7,058 nucleotides of DNA from Chloroflexota bacterium (GTDB lineage: Bacteria > Chloroflexota > Dehalococcoidia > UBA3495). The notes beneath the pieces were generated by a model, which made no database searches, was not told the origin of the DNA, and saw only the letters and a list, made by a program, of their open reading frames with translations. The position numbers and the translations under genes were made by a program. Location of the stretch: the NCBI GenBank assembly GCA_002707185.1, contig PAMF01000059.1:1-7058 (forward strand), written 5' to 3'. Of this stretch, positions 1 to 6,520 are shown one piece after another; the stretch's first letter is position 1, and each line of letters starts with the position of its first letter.

Positions 1-2
1 CC

Positions 3-719
3 CTGCCTTGGACCGACTGGCCCGATTGGAATAAGGTCACCAGAGCCATGGAACAGGCACAGACTATTTATACTCCCGGTAAGACTTTGGCTTATCATCC
101 CATAAACTACGGGTGGGTGATAGCAGAGATAGTTCGTCGGGTAGATGGACGGACTTTTGATAGGTTTATAGCCGAAGAATTAGCCACTAAGTTGAGCATG
201 GATAATACTTATGTTGGGCTGCCTTTCGGATTAGAAAGACGAGTGTCGCCCATACATTTAATGGAAGAAGATGCCGACATTAGTGGTTACAGCAGTACAT
301 TTAGTGAACCGACAGTACTGAGATCGGTAGTCCCTGGAGCTAATGGGGTTGCGACTGCAGGAGATTTGGCCAGATTTTATGCAATGATGGAGCGTAAGGG
401 TTCATTGGATGGCTCTATAGTAATACAGTCAGCTACCGTGGATGAAGCTGTTCAATTTCAGGTCGAGGGAGTGGACAAGTCAACAGGGGCATTTGCCCAG
501 CGTTCTCTTGGTCTGGCTTTGGCTGACGAGAGAATGGGTAAATCTGTGACCAACCCTCTAAGTACGTTTGGTCATGGAGGTGCGGGTACATCGATCGGTT
601 GGGCGGACTTAGATTCGGGTTTAGCGGTGGGTTATATAACCAATGGATTTAGAGGTACTCTTTCGAATAATGCCAGGTTGGCTGAAGTTTCACAATCTAT
701 TAGAGATGCTTGTATATAA
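3..719 (+). CDS. Serine hydrolase of the beta-lactamase / esterase EstB-type family, C-terminal part (5' end outside window)
   Basis: The frame is open to the window edge, so this is the last 238 residues of a longer protein. The ATG at 48 is internal, because the residues before it (LPWTDWPDWNKVTRAMEQAQ) continue the family pattern. Visible family marks are PGKTLAYHPINYGW (Tyr-His-Pro at 93-101, the place of the catalytic Tyr motif), IVRRVDGRTF just after it, a GLP near the middle, PGANGVATAGDLARFYAMM, and FGHGGAGTSIGW (His-Gly-Gly at 573-581, the equivalent of the KTG box). The nucleophile motif SxxK should lie upstream and cannot be seen. Family members are mostly esterases or peptidase-like hydrolases of about 370-430 residues, with true beta-lactamases a minority; the substrate is unknown. 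It ends about 155 nt before the first monooxygenase gene, so co-transcription is possible but unproven. Confidence 0.9.
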   Translation: MPWTDWPDWNKVTRAMEQAQTIYTPGKTLAYHPINYGWVIAEIVRRVDGRTFDRFIAEELATKLSMDNTYVGLPFGLERRVSPIHLMEEDADISGYSSTFSEPTVLRSVVPGANGVATAGDLARFYAMMERKGSLDGSIVIQSATVDEAVQFQVEGVDKSTGAFAQRSLGLALADERMGKSVTNPLSTFGHGGAGTSIGWADLDSGLAVGYITNGFRGTLSNNARLAEVSQSIRDACI

Positions 720-874
720 CCTATATGGGTTTCTGATAACGGAATAATTGTAATTCTTAGTACGACTCGTGAATATTGGCTAGTGAATATTAAGGTTCCA
801 TCAGCCAATCATGGTACCGTTGGCTATTTTAATATAAGTGACCGCTATAGCAATTGCACAGGAGGAGGATGGCT
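720..874 (+). promoter_or_regulatory. Intergenic leader of the first LLM gene, with competing inverted repeats
   Basis: This AT-rich gap holds overlapping complementary segments. AGCCAA(T) at 803-809 can pair with ATTGGCT at 775-781 (7 bp, 21-nt loop) or with TTGGCT at 820-825 (6 bp, 11-nt loop). The second hairpin is followed at once by ATTTTAATAT and so resembles a weak intrinsic terminator. A third option pairs 794-801 with 811-818 (7 of 8 bases) and excludes both others. A 9-bp direct repeat GTGAATATT lies at 769-777 and 783-791, with a 14-nt period. A -10-like TATAAG is at 833-838 without a convincing -35. The region could hold the terminator of the upstream hydrolase, an operator, or an attenuator; the sequence cannot decide between them. 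Confidence 0.3.
860..868 (+). promoter_or_regulatory. Shine-Dalgarno site that fixes the start of the first LLM gene
   Basis: AGGAGGAGG ends 6 nt before the ATG at 875, which is ideal spacing. A longer reading that starts at the TTG at 854 would translate this SD as Arg-Arg-Arg, and the ATG at 869 lies directly against the SD, so both are unlikely starts. Confidence 0.75.
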
Positions 875-1885
875 ATGAAATTTGGGATTTATAGTTCTAT
901 TGCTGATCCACCTGCAGGTGCAAATCTGGCCTTGAAAGTTGAAGAGGTTGTGGCGGAAGCCAAGCTTGCTGAGGCGGTCGGCTTCGACTCGTGTTTCTTT
1001 GGCGAACACCACCAAGATAAGGACGGATTCTTGCCGTCCCCGCTAATAGTCGCGTCTGCCGTCGCGGCACAAACCACTACATTGAATCTGGGTACCTCTG
1101 TGATTTTGCTCCCGCTGCATCATCCTGTGAAGCTTGCCGAAGAAGTCATTACGTTAGATATAGTATCTAGAGGTCGCTTTATTCTTGGCGTGGGTCTTGG
1201 TTATCAACCAGTAGACTTTCGTACCTTTGATATTCCTATAGAAAGTCGAGTAAGCCGCTTTGAAGAAGAAATTGAAATAATTCGCCAATGTTGGTCAGGA
1301 GAACGATTCAATTTCTCTGGAGAGCATTTTAACCTGGAAGATGTTGCCATCAGACCTCTCCCATATTCAGATCCTTCTCCACGGCTATGGATAGGAGCTA
1401 GCAGGGCCCCAGGCGCCCGACGAGCGGGGGTAATTGCTGATGGATTTGTGGCTGGGCCTAGTACGGACTTGAAAAGCACCGTTTCCCTGACGTCGGTTTA
1501 CAATGATGCGGCTCAATTGTCAGGTAAAAACCCTGTTTTATGCTTGATGAGAGATTCATGGGTGTCCCGGACGCGAGCTGAAGCGGAACGGGTTTATGGA
1601 CCGGAGGTAATTGATGCCTATAAATATTACTGGCGAAACGGCCTAAACGAATTTAGGCAATATCGTTCGGAATCTGAAATTAATATGGCGAATATGGCCC
1701 CTGATAGGCTTATCATTGGAGAACCTCAAGAAGTAGTGGAGGATTTTCATCGCTGGAAGGAAGCCACGGGAGCGGATTATTTCCTGTTGCGCCTGCGTCA
1801 TGCTCATTCAGGAGGGCCTTCTCACGAACGTATCTTGGAAGCTATCCAATTATTTGGCGAGGAAGTGATTCCTCACTGCCAGTAA
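875..1885 (+). CDS. LLM class flavin-dependent oxidoreductase (bacterial luciferase-like monooxygenase)
   Basis: The 336-residue product is a typical length for a single-domain luciferase-like TIM barrel. Such enzymes use FMNH2 from a separate reductase, plus O2, to oxidise organic substrates in the cytoplasm. Family marks in order are MKFGIYSS (strand 1), VGFDSCFFGEHH with EHH at 44-46, LGTSVILLPLHHPVKLAEE (about 72-90), LDIVSRGRFILGVGLGY (94-110), SRFEEEIEIIRQCW, the RPLPYSDPSPRLWIGASRAP region, and GEPQEVVEDF near the C-terminus. There is no signal peptide. The start at 875 is chosen from the AGGAGGAGG site and because MKFGI is the usual family N-terminus. It is followed 39 nt later by a carboxymuconolactone-decarboxylase-like gene, probably in one transcript. 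The substrate cannot be predicted, and no flavin reductase is nearby in the window. Confidence 0.93.
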   Translation: MKFGIYSSIADPPAGANLALKVEEVVAEAKLAEAVGFDSCFFGEHHQDKDGFLPSPLIVASAVAAQTTTLNLGTSVILLPLHHPVKLAEEVITLDIVSRGRFILGVGLGYQPVDFRTFDIPIESRVSRFEEEIEIIRQCWSGERFNFSGEHFNLEDVAIRPLPYSDPSPRLWIGASRAPGARRAGVIADGFVAGPSTDLKSTVSLTSVYNDAAQLSGKNPVLCLMRDSWVSRTRAEAERVYGPEVIDAYKYYWRNGLNEFRQYRSESEINMANMAPDRLIIGEPQEVVEDFHRWKEATGADYFLLRLRHAHSGGPSHERILEAIQLFGEEVIPHCQ

Positions 1886-1910
1886 TCTAGTAGACTAAGT
1901 GTAGCTAATT

Positions 1911-1917
1911 AAGGAGG
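1911..1917 (+). promoter_or_regulatory. Shine-Dalgarno site of the CMD-like gene
   Basis: AAGGAGG lies 7 nt before the ATG at 1925. The in-frame TTG at 1919 is only 1 nt from the SD, so the ATG is the better start. Confidence 0.75.
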
Positions 1918-1924
1918 ATTGAAT

Positions 1925-2485
1925 ATGCCACGTTTCCCAATAGCTTCTCGGGAGGCCGTCCCACAGGATCAGGTAGACGCTTTTGACTCTATAGTATCGT
2001 CTAGAGGTGGTGAAGTGCCAGAATTTGGGCCTGTCGCTGTCCAACTTCATGTTCCAGAGATAGCTCAGAGAGGAGAAATTCTGAGAGCTTATCTTCGAGC
2101 TGAAGGTTCGACACTTTCCGATCCTGTGGCGGAATTGGCTATGATCACTACTGCCCGGGAGCTGGATTGCCAGTTCATATGGCATGCCCATGCTGCGGCT
2201 GGTCGACGTGCAGGCCTGAGTGATGCACTGGTAGATGCTCTTAGGGATAAAAAAGATCTGCCCCAACTGTCTGCATCCGAGTCGGCGGTGATCAACTATG
2301 GACGTGAATTTTTCCGTACCCGGCGTGTATCACAGTCAACTTTTGACGCTGCTTTAGCCGAATTCGGGGAAAGAGGTTTGGTTGAGTTAACCAATCTGAT
2401 GGGATATTATTCCGTCCTTGCTTTTAATATCAACGCGTTCGAGCAAATGCCACCAGCCTCTGACGAACCGTTCTTGCCTGTATAA
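1925..2485 (+). CDS. Carboxymuconolactone decarboxylase (CMD/AhpD-like) family protein
   Basis: The 186-residue, largely alpha-helical protein carries the CMD core: VPEIAQRGEILRAYLR (about 43-58), then LAMITTARELDCQFIWHAHAA (about 71-91) leading into RRAGLSDALVDALR, and NLMGYYSVLAFNINAF near the end. The last stretch is the second helix pair seen in longer CMD members. Only one cysteine is present (Cys82), so the AhpD-type CxxC redox pair is absent and peroxidase-reductase activity is unlikely. In many relatives the central helix reads Glu-Trp-x-x-His; here it is Ile85-Trp86-His87-Ala-His89, so the usual Glu is missing. Relatives include gamma-carboxymuconolactone decarboxylases, but most are uncharacterised and often sit beside LLM oxidoreductases. 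The short gap to the preceding LLM gene suggests a two-gene operon acting on the same compound. The exact reaction is unknown. Confidence 0.85.
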   Translation: MPRFPIASREAVPQDQVDAFDSIVSSRGGEVPEFGPVAVQLHVPEIAQRGEILRAYLRAEGSTLSDPVAELAMITTARELDCQFIWHAHAAAGRRAGLSDALVDALRDKKDLPQLSASESAVINYGREFFRTRRVSQSTFDAALAEFGERGLVELTNLMGYYSVLAFNINAFEQMPPASDEPFLPV

Positions 2486-2533
2486 TTTCCGTATAGTTCC
2501 ATTAACTAATCAGCTGGTAAGAGATAATTTAGC
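2486..2533. other. Convergent intergenic gap
   Basis: These 48 nt separate the 3' ends of the CMD-like gene and the phosphatase gene. A bidirectional terminator would be expected here, but I see no GC-rich hairpin with a T-run. Confidence 0.5.
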
Positions 2534-3100
2534 TTAATCTGTAGGATTACTTAAAGGGGAGTACTGGAGGATATATTTCTCCTGATCCGCTATGTCTATC
2601 GCCCCGGGACGTGATATTCGTACTTGGATTATAGCTTTGTCGTTCGGAATGCCCAGTTCAATTAAGAGCAGAGCTGCTATAGTCCCGGATCGACCTAGTC
2701 CTCCCTTGCAATGGACTAGTATGTGTTCTCCCTGGTGAATTCTATCAACTATATTTTGAACGACTTTGATCCAGGAATTATCGAATGATATATCAGGGCC
2801 ATTCATATCTTTTATCGGTAGATGAATCCATTCCAAACCCCTGTCAATAATAGCTTCACCAATCATATCCACCTTGTTGATGGTCAGTTCATCACTTGGC
2901 ATTAGGGTGATAATTGTAGTTGGCCCAAATTTGTCCCGAATGCGATCGAGGTCTAGAAAGAGGTCTCTGTTCCAAGTCCATCCGAAGGTTGACCGACTTT
3001 TCTTCCCCGGGCAAATACAAATACCGATTTTACCCGGATAATTCGCATGAATTATCTCTGTGATGTGGATAGGATGTGTCAGGCTAGTTCTACTTGTTAT
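2534..3100 (-). CDS. CDKN3-like protein tyrosine / dual-specificity phosphatase, probable non-canonical (ATA) start
   Basis: The catalytic core is clear: HCKGGLGRSG contains the CX5R loop, with Cys131 (codon 2710-2708) and Arg137 in the numbering from 3100. The likely general acid is Asp98 in LPIKD, and RPGAIDIADQEKY follows, as in cyclin-dependent kinase inhibitor 3 (KAP)-like phosphatases. The first ATG is at 2902, giving 122 residues, but the same frame is open upstream to a stop at 3166-3164. That extension reads like the family N-terminus: TSRTSLTHPIHITEI, IGICICPGKK, WNRDLFLDLDRIRDKFG, IITLM. No ATG, GTG or TTG occurs in it. An AGAGG (plus 3108-3112) lies 7 nt before an ATA at 3100-3098, which gives 188 residues, near family length. 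Rare-start initiation, a point mutation of ATG, or a sequencing error would all fit. It is convergent to the CMD-like gene (48-nt gap). The substrate is unknown. Confidence 0.82.
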   Translation of the reverse strand: MTSRTSLTHPIHITEIIHANYPGKIGICICPGKKSRSTFGWTWNRDLFLDLDRIRDKFGPTTIITLMPSDELTINKVDMIGEAIIDRGLEWIHLPIKDMNGPDISFDNSWIKVVQNIVDRIHQGEHILVHCKGGLGRSGTIAALLLIELGIPNDKAIIQVRISRPGAIDIADQEKYILQYSPLSNPTD

Positions 3101-3135
3101 GACTGTACCTCTGCTTCTTGTATATGATAGGAGCG

Positions 3136-3148
3136 ATTCTTCTGTTGA
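3136..3148. repeat. 13-bp direct repeat, copy 1
   Basis: ATTCTTCTGTTGA is identical to the copy at 3181-3193, with 45 bp from start to start. This copy would lie just downstream of the presumed phosphatase transcription start. Confidence 0.7.
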
Positions 3149-3162
3149 TATTGTATAGCTAT

Positions 3163-3168
3163 ATTATA
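3163..3168 (-). promoter_or_regulatory. Candidate -10 box (TATAAT) for the phosphatase gene
   Basis: A perfect minus-strand TATAAT lies about 62 bases upstream of the proposed start. The -35 position (about 3186-3191) reads AACAGA on the minus strand, which is non-consensus, and it falls inside one copy of the 13-bp repeat. That would fit activator-dependent or repressible control. Confidence 0.4.
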
Positions 3169-3180
3169 TGAGTTGCATAA

Positions 3181-3193
3181 ATTCTTCTGTTGA
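3181..3193. repeat. 13-bp direct repeat, copy 2
   Basis: This is the second perfect copy of ATTCTTCTGTTGA. It covers the -35 position of the presumed minus-strand promoter, so the pair flanks the TATAAT box. Confidence 0.7.
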
Positions 3194-3367
3194 GTAGCAA
3201 GGTCTCGGTGTATGAGGATTTAAAAATTAGGGCTTCAGTATCAGTCAAATCTATAAGTGGCTGGATTTGGACGTGTGGGTAGTAGATATATATCCCGCTT
3301 TCGGTGACCGCTTGATGGTATTATTGGATGACAAGCAAAAATATATGTTGGCTCTAGGAGTGGCTCT

Positions 3368-4432
3368 ATGGACGTCGGGATGATGATGATATGTTCTAGT
3401 TACGGGTGGGATGAAGGATCCGACCGGCAGATGTGGGACGAGGAGTTGAGGCTATGTGAAATAGCAGCTGATGAAGGTTTTGACTGTCTTTGGTCTGCAG
3501 AACACCATTTCAATGATTATTCTTTCGTTCCAGATAACATACATTTGATGACTCATTTAGCCGCAAAACATCCGAATATTGATGTCGGGACCGCTGCAGT
3601 TATTCTTCCCTGGCATGATCCTTTGCGAGTAGCGGAGAATGCTGCGGTTCTTGATTTATTGAGCCAGGGACGGCTTAGACTGGGTTTTGGACGCGGGCTT
3701 GCCCGTCGGGAATTTGAAACCTTCCGGCTTAGTATGGATGAATCACGTGGTCGTTTTGACGAAGCTGCTCCGATGATTGTAGATGCTCTTAAAACGGGGT
3801 TTATTGAAGGTAATGGGCAGTATTATAAGCAACCTAGAACGGAGATAAGACCGAGGCCTGAGTATTCGTTTGACGGTAGGATTTACGCTGTAGCATCCAG
3901 TGAGGAATCGGTTGCATCGGCTGCTAAATTGGGGGCCCATATCGTGATGTTTGCGGATCGCCCGTGGGAAATGCGATTACCCACTATAGAGCGTGGCAGG
4001 GCATTGCACCGAGAATACCATGGTACAGAGCCGCCTGATGTAATGTTAACTGAATTTGTAATATGTGGAACTGATCTTGAGCAGTGTGAAGAGGAAGCTC
4101 GTCAGTACCAGGGGAAGTTTGTAGAAAGTAATTTTTATCATTACGAATTTCTGGGTGAACATTTCAAGTCAGTCAAGGGGTACGACTCGTATCAACAGAA
4201 AGCGGAGATAGCCAGATCTGCCGGTCTGGAAGGCGCAGTAGATGGGTTCATGAAGGCTGCTAGTTGGGGGACTCCCGATAAGATACTTCGTGGATTGGAG
4301 GAGCGCAAAGAATTATTAGGTAGCTTTGAGCTCAACGTTGCTTTCAGATTCGGAGGGACTCCCTATGAGGTGGCGGAGAGGGGCTTGAAGCTTTTCGCTA
4401 AAGAAGTATTGCCGGTGTTGAAATCCTGGTGA
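3368..4432 (+). CDS. LLM class flavin-dependent oxidoreductase (luciferase-like monooxygenase), second copy
   Basis: The 354-residue single-domain luciferase-like protein has these marks in order: AADEGFDCLWSAEHHF with EHH at 45-47, VGTAAVILPWHDPLRVAENAAVLDLLSQGRLRLGFGRG (about 73-110, the FMN-phosphate-binding side of the barrel in this family), SRGRFDEAAPMIVDAL, an IRPRPEYSFDGRIYAVASS stretch, and WGTPDKILRGLEE near the C-terminus. The ATG at 3368 follows AGGAG (3356-3360) by 7 nt. It is not a close duplicate of the first LLM protein: beyond the shared EHH and S-x-GR blocks the two differ along most of their length, which suggests different substrates. It probably needs FMNH2 from an unlinked reductase. 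The next gene lies 93 nt downstream on the same strand. Confidence 0.93.
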   Translation: MDVGMMMICSSYGWDEGSDRQMWDEELRLCEIAADEGFDCLWSAEHHFNDYSFVPDNIHLMTHLAAKHPNIDVGTAAVILPWHDPLRVAENAAVLDLLSQGRLRLGFGRGLARREFETFRLSMDESRGRFDEAAPMIVDALKTGFIEGNGQYYKQPRTEIRPRPEYSFDGRIYAVASSEESVASAAKLGAHIVMFADRPWEMRLPTIERGRALHREYHGTEPPDVMLTEFVICGTDLEQCEEEARQYQGKFVESNFYHYEFLGEHFKSVKGYDSYQQKAEIARSAGLEGAVDGFMKAASWGTPDKILRGLEERKELLGSFELNVAFRFGGTPYEVAERGLKLFAKEVLPVLKSW

Positions 4433-4473
4433 TATTCAGCTACACGAGTTCTGAATTTGGTCAATATGATGTA

Positions 4474-4503
4474 ATGACGGCTAGGAGATATATCAACTAT
4501 AAA
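4474..4503 (+). promoter_or_regulatory. Weak candidate promoter before the alpha/beta hydrolase-domain gene
   Basis: ATGACG (4474-4479) and TATAAA (4498-4503) are 18 nt apart, with 4 and 5 of 6 consensus matches. Transcription would begin near 4510, giving a very short leader. The preceding gene is close enough that read-through is equally plausible. Confidence 0.25.
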
Positions 4504-4525
4504 TAGTGATGGGGTGTAGATTAAT

Positions 4526-6520
4526 ATGACTTCAAACATTTCACAAACTGCTGTTTCCAGATCGGGTATTAGGAAGATTGTTATCGACTCCGAAAGGTCT
4601 GAGTCCGTAACTTTTGAAGGGACCAGCTTCGGACCAGTTGGTCAGTATGAAAAAATCCGAGGTGTAGCTTATGGTGAACTGGATCCTTCGGATCCCCTGA
4701 ATACCGTGATAACCGACATTGAATATGCGGCCCTTAATCCTCAGGGCATGATCGATTATTCCATGGATATTTTCATACTCAAGCCAAAGGATCTGAGGAA
4801 AGGTAACCATCGTGTCTTATTTGATTTCAATAACCGTGGACAAATGCGGGTTGGAAAGCTAAATGATGCCGTTCTGACAAATGATCCGACTACGTCTGAT
4901 GACGCTGGGACAGGCTTTATCATGAACCTGGGATATACAGTGGTTTCCAACGGATGGGATGCCGGTGCTAGTGGATTCCATAGTATGAAAATAAATGTAC
5001 CTACAGCTACGATATCTGGTGATCAAATTAGCGGACCATCTTATGAATATATAGTGTTTGATAATAGTACTAGTTCTACCTATGCTCTTGCTTATCAGGC
5101 GGATAACTCGAATAAATCCGAGGCTACTCTTACTGTTCGCTCCCGTCTAGATGATGATCCAATCAAAGTTCCGGACAACGGATGGGACTACGCCTCTAGT
5201 GAGAGAACTGCTATTAGACTTTTACCGGAAGGTACGCAGTTCAAGCAAAGTTACATATACGAATTCACCTACACGGCTATAGACCCTCTGATATCTGGTA
5301 TAGGACTAGCCGCTACCCGAGACTTCGTCTCTTTTTTGAGGCACGGAACCAGTCAGGAAGGTAATCCTCTAGCCGGAGATGTGGAATACACGTTTAGCTA
5401 CTCAATATCCCAGCCTTCTCGGATGTTGAACGACTTCCAGAGATTGGGATTTAACGAGGATGTAGGCGGACAGAAAGTGTTCGACGGTATTTTGAGTCAT
5501 ACGGGTGGTGGAAACGGTGACCAGATCAACTATCGTTTTGCTCAGACGGGGCGAACTGAACGTAATCGACAGAATCATTTATATCCTGAAGGAGTATTTC
5601 CTTTTGCTCATCAGGTAATTACGGATCATTTAAGTGGTAAAACTGCGGGTCGCGGTCAGCGATGTGACGCCACGAACACTTGTCCGAAGAGGTTTGAAGT
5701 CAATACATCTAATGAATATTGGGTTAAGGCATGCTCGTTGTTGCATACTGATACTCAGGGTTATGATCTAACAGATCCAGAGAATGTCAGGTTCTATCTC
5801 TTGTCTGGATTAGCACACGGTGTTGGAGAGGTTAATGATAAGGGTGACGGCCAGCAATATACTAATCCGGTTGCTCCTTATGCCGCACACAGGGCACTGC
5901 TCGTAGCACTTGACGAATGGGTAACTGACGGTACTTCTCCTCCCGATAGTCAGGTGCCGAGACGTACCGAAAATAGCGTTTTAGCAGTACTTGTTCCAGG
6001 ATCTCAAACAGGTGTTGTGCCCCAGCATGAACTGGGCTGGCCTTCCATACCAGGTGTGACTTATACAGGGTTGATTACTACCAGATACCTATTGGATTTC
6101 GGCAATGAATCCGGCGATGGACTGTTGAGCAATTACCCTCCGTCTGTGGTTGATAGACCCGCTTATACGATTTTTGTGTCTAAAGTTGATCAAGATGGAA
6201 ACGAGCTCGCGGGTGTTCGATTGCCTGAAGTTTCAGCACCAGTTGCTACTATAACTGGTTGGGGATTGCGTAGGGAAGGATTTAGCGAAAATGAAGGGTT
6301 GGAGGCGGATGGTCAATATATCCCGTTTCCGAGCACCAAAGCTGAGCGCCTCAACTCGGGAGACCCACGATTGTCCTTAGAAGAACGTTACGGAGATCAT
6401 CAGGGATACGTATCAGCGGTCGTGAGGGAAACTAAGAATCTGGAACAACAACGGTTCTTATTGCCACTTGATGTAAAAAAATATATAGACGAGGCTAAGA
6501 TAAGCGACATCCTTACTTAG
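4526..6520 (+). CDS. Alpha/beta hydrolase-domain-containing protein (large Abhydrolase_10-like family)
   Basis: The 664-residue protein matches a family of large, poorly characterised alpha/beta hydrolases. N-terminal marks are FGPVGQYEKIRGVAYGELDP (about 35-54), NTVITDIEYAALNPQGM, and an FDFNNRGQ block. The probable catalytic region is SYSISQPSRMLNDFQRLGFNED with Ser295 as candidate nucleophile, then VFDGILSHTGGGNGDQINYRF and RTERNRQNH. NEYW (Glu397, possible acid) and SGLAHGVG (His431, possible base) follow in the order expected for a triad. Three cysteines (380, 386, 403) cluster near Glu397. Many relatives are exported, but no signal peptide is visible here, so a cytoplasmic place is inferred. 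The SD is modest (GGGGTG at 4511-4516), and an in-frame stop at 4517 excludes a longer start. It may hydrolyse an ester or lactone made by the upstream monooxygenase. Confidence 0.85.
   Translation: MTSNISQTAVSRSGIRKIVIDSERSESVTFEGTSFGPVGQYEKIRGVAYGELDPSDPLNTVITDIEYAALNPQGMIDYSMDIFILKPKDLRKGNHRVLFDFNNRGQMRVGKLNDAVLTNDPTTSDDAGTGFIMNLGYTVVSNGWDAGASGFHSMKINVPTATISGDQISGPSYEYIVFDNSTSSTYALAYQADNSNKSEATLTVRSRLDDDPIKVPDNGWDYASSERTAIRLLPEGTQFKQSYIYEFTYTAIDPLISGIGLAATRDFVSFLRHGTSQEGNPLAGDVEYTFSYSISQPSRMLNDFQRLGFNEDVGGQKVFDGILSHTGGGNGDQINYRFAQTGRTERNRQNHLYPEGVFPFAHQVITDHLSGKTAGRGQRCDATNTCPKRFEVNTSNEYWVKACSLLHTDTQGYDLTDPENVRFYLLSGLAHGVGEVNDKGDGQQYTNPVAPYAAHRALLVALDEWVTDGTSPPDSQVPRRTENSVLAVLVPGSQTGVVPQHELGWPSIPGVTYTGLITTRYLLDFGNESGDGLLSNYPPSVVDRPAYTIFVSKVDQDGNELAGVRLPEVSAPVATITGWGLRREGFSENEGLEADGQYIPFPSTKAERLNSGDPRLSLEERYGDHQGYVSAVVRETKNLEQQRFLLPLDVKKYIDEAKISDILT

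Larger units (their letters stand above)
3101..3367. promoter_or_regulatory. Divergent intergenic region between the phosphatase and the second LLM gene
   Basis: The two flanking genes are transcribed away from each other, so both promoters should lie in these 267 nt. For the minus strand a perfect TATAAT sits at 3168-3163, placing a start near 3156 and a leader of roughly 55 nt to the proposed ATA start; no consensus -35 is seen. For the plus strand only weak AT-rich candidates occur, such as TATATA at 3287-3292, with no good -35. No gene is supported within the region. Confidence 0.5.

Noticed and set aside
889..1479. Minus-strand open frames inside the first LLM gene (62 and 91 residues)
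   Set aside because: They lie fully within a strongly supported gene, have low-complexity, family-less products, and lack SD sites.
1895..2295. Minus-strand open frames over the CMD-like gene
   Set aside because: They are antisense shadows of a gene with clear family motifs; no recognisable domain.
3743..3940. Minus-strand open frame of 65 residues in the second LLM gene
   Set aside because: Antisense shadow; no family signal and no promoter or SD.
4434..4456. Hairpin ATTCAG/CTGAAT after the second LLM gene as a terminator
   Set aside because: The stem is short and AT-rich and no T-run follows, so termination is not supported.
4483..4493. AGGAGATATAT, identical to the SD plus spacer before the VOC start (6782-6792), but followed here by CAA rather than a start codon
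   Set aside because: An 11-bp match is expected several times by chance in 7 kb, and nothing downstream suggests a lost gene; noted only as a possible vestigial start.
4541..4950. Minus-strand open frames in the hydrolase gene
   Set aside because: Antisense shadows of the conserved N-terminal region of the hydrolase.
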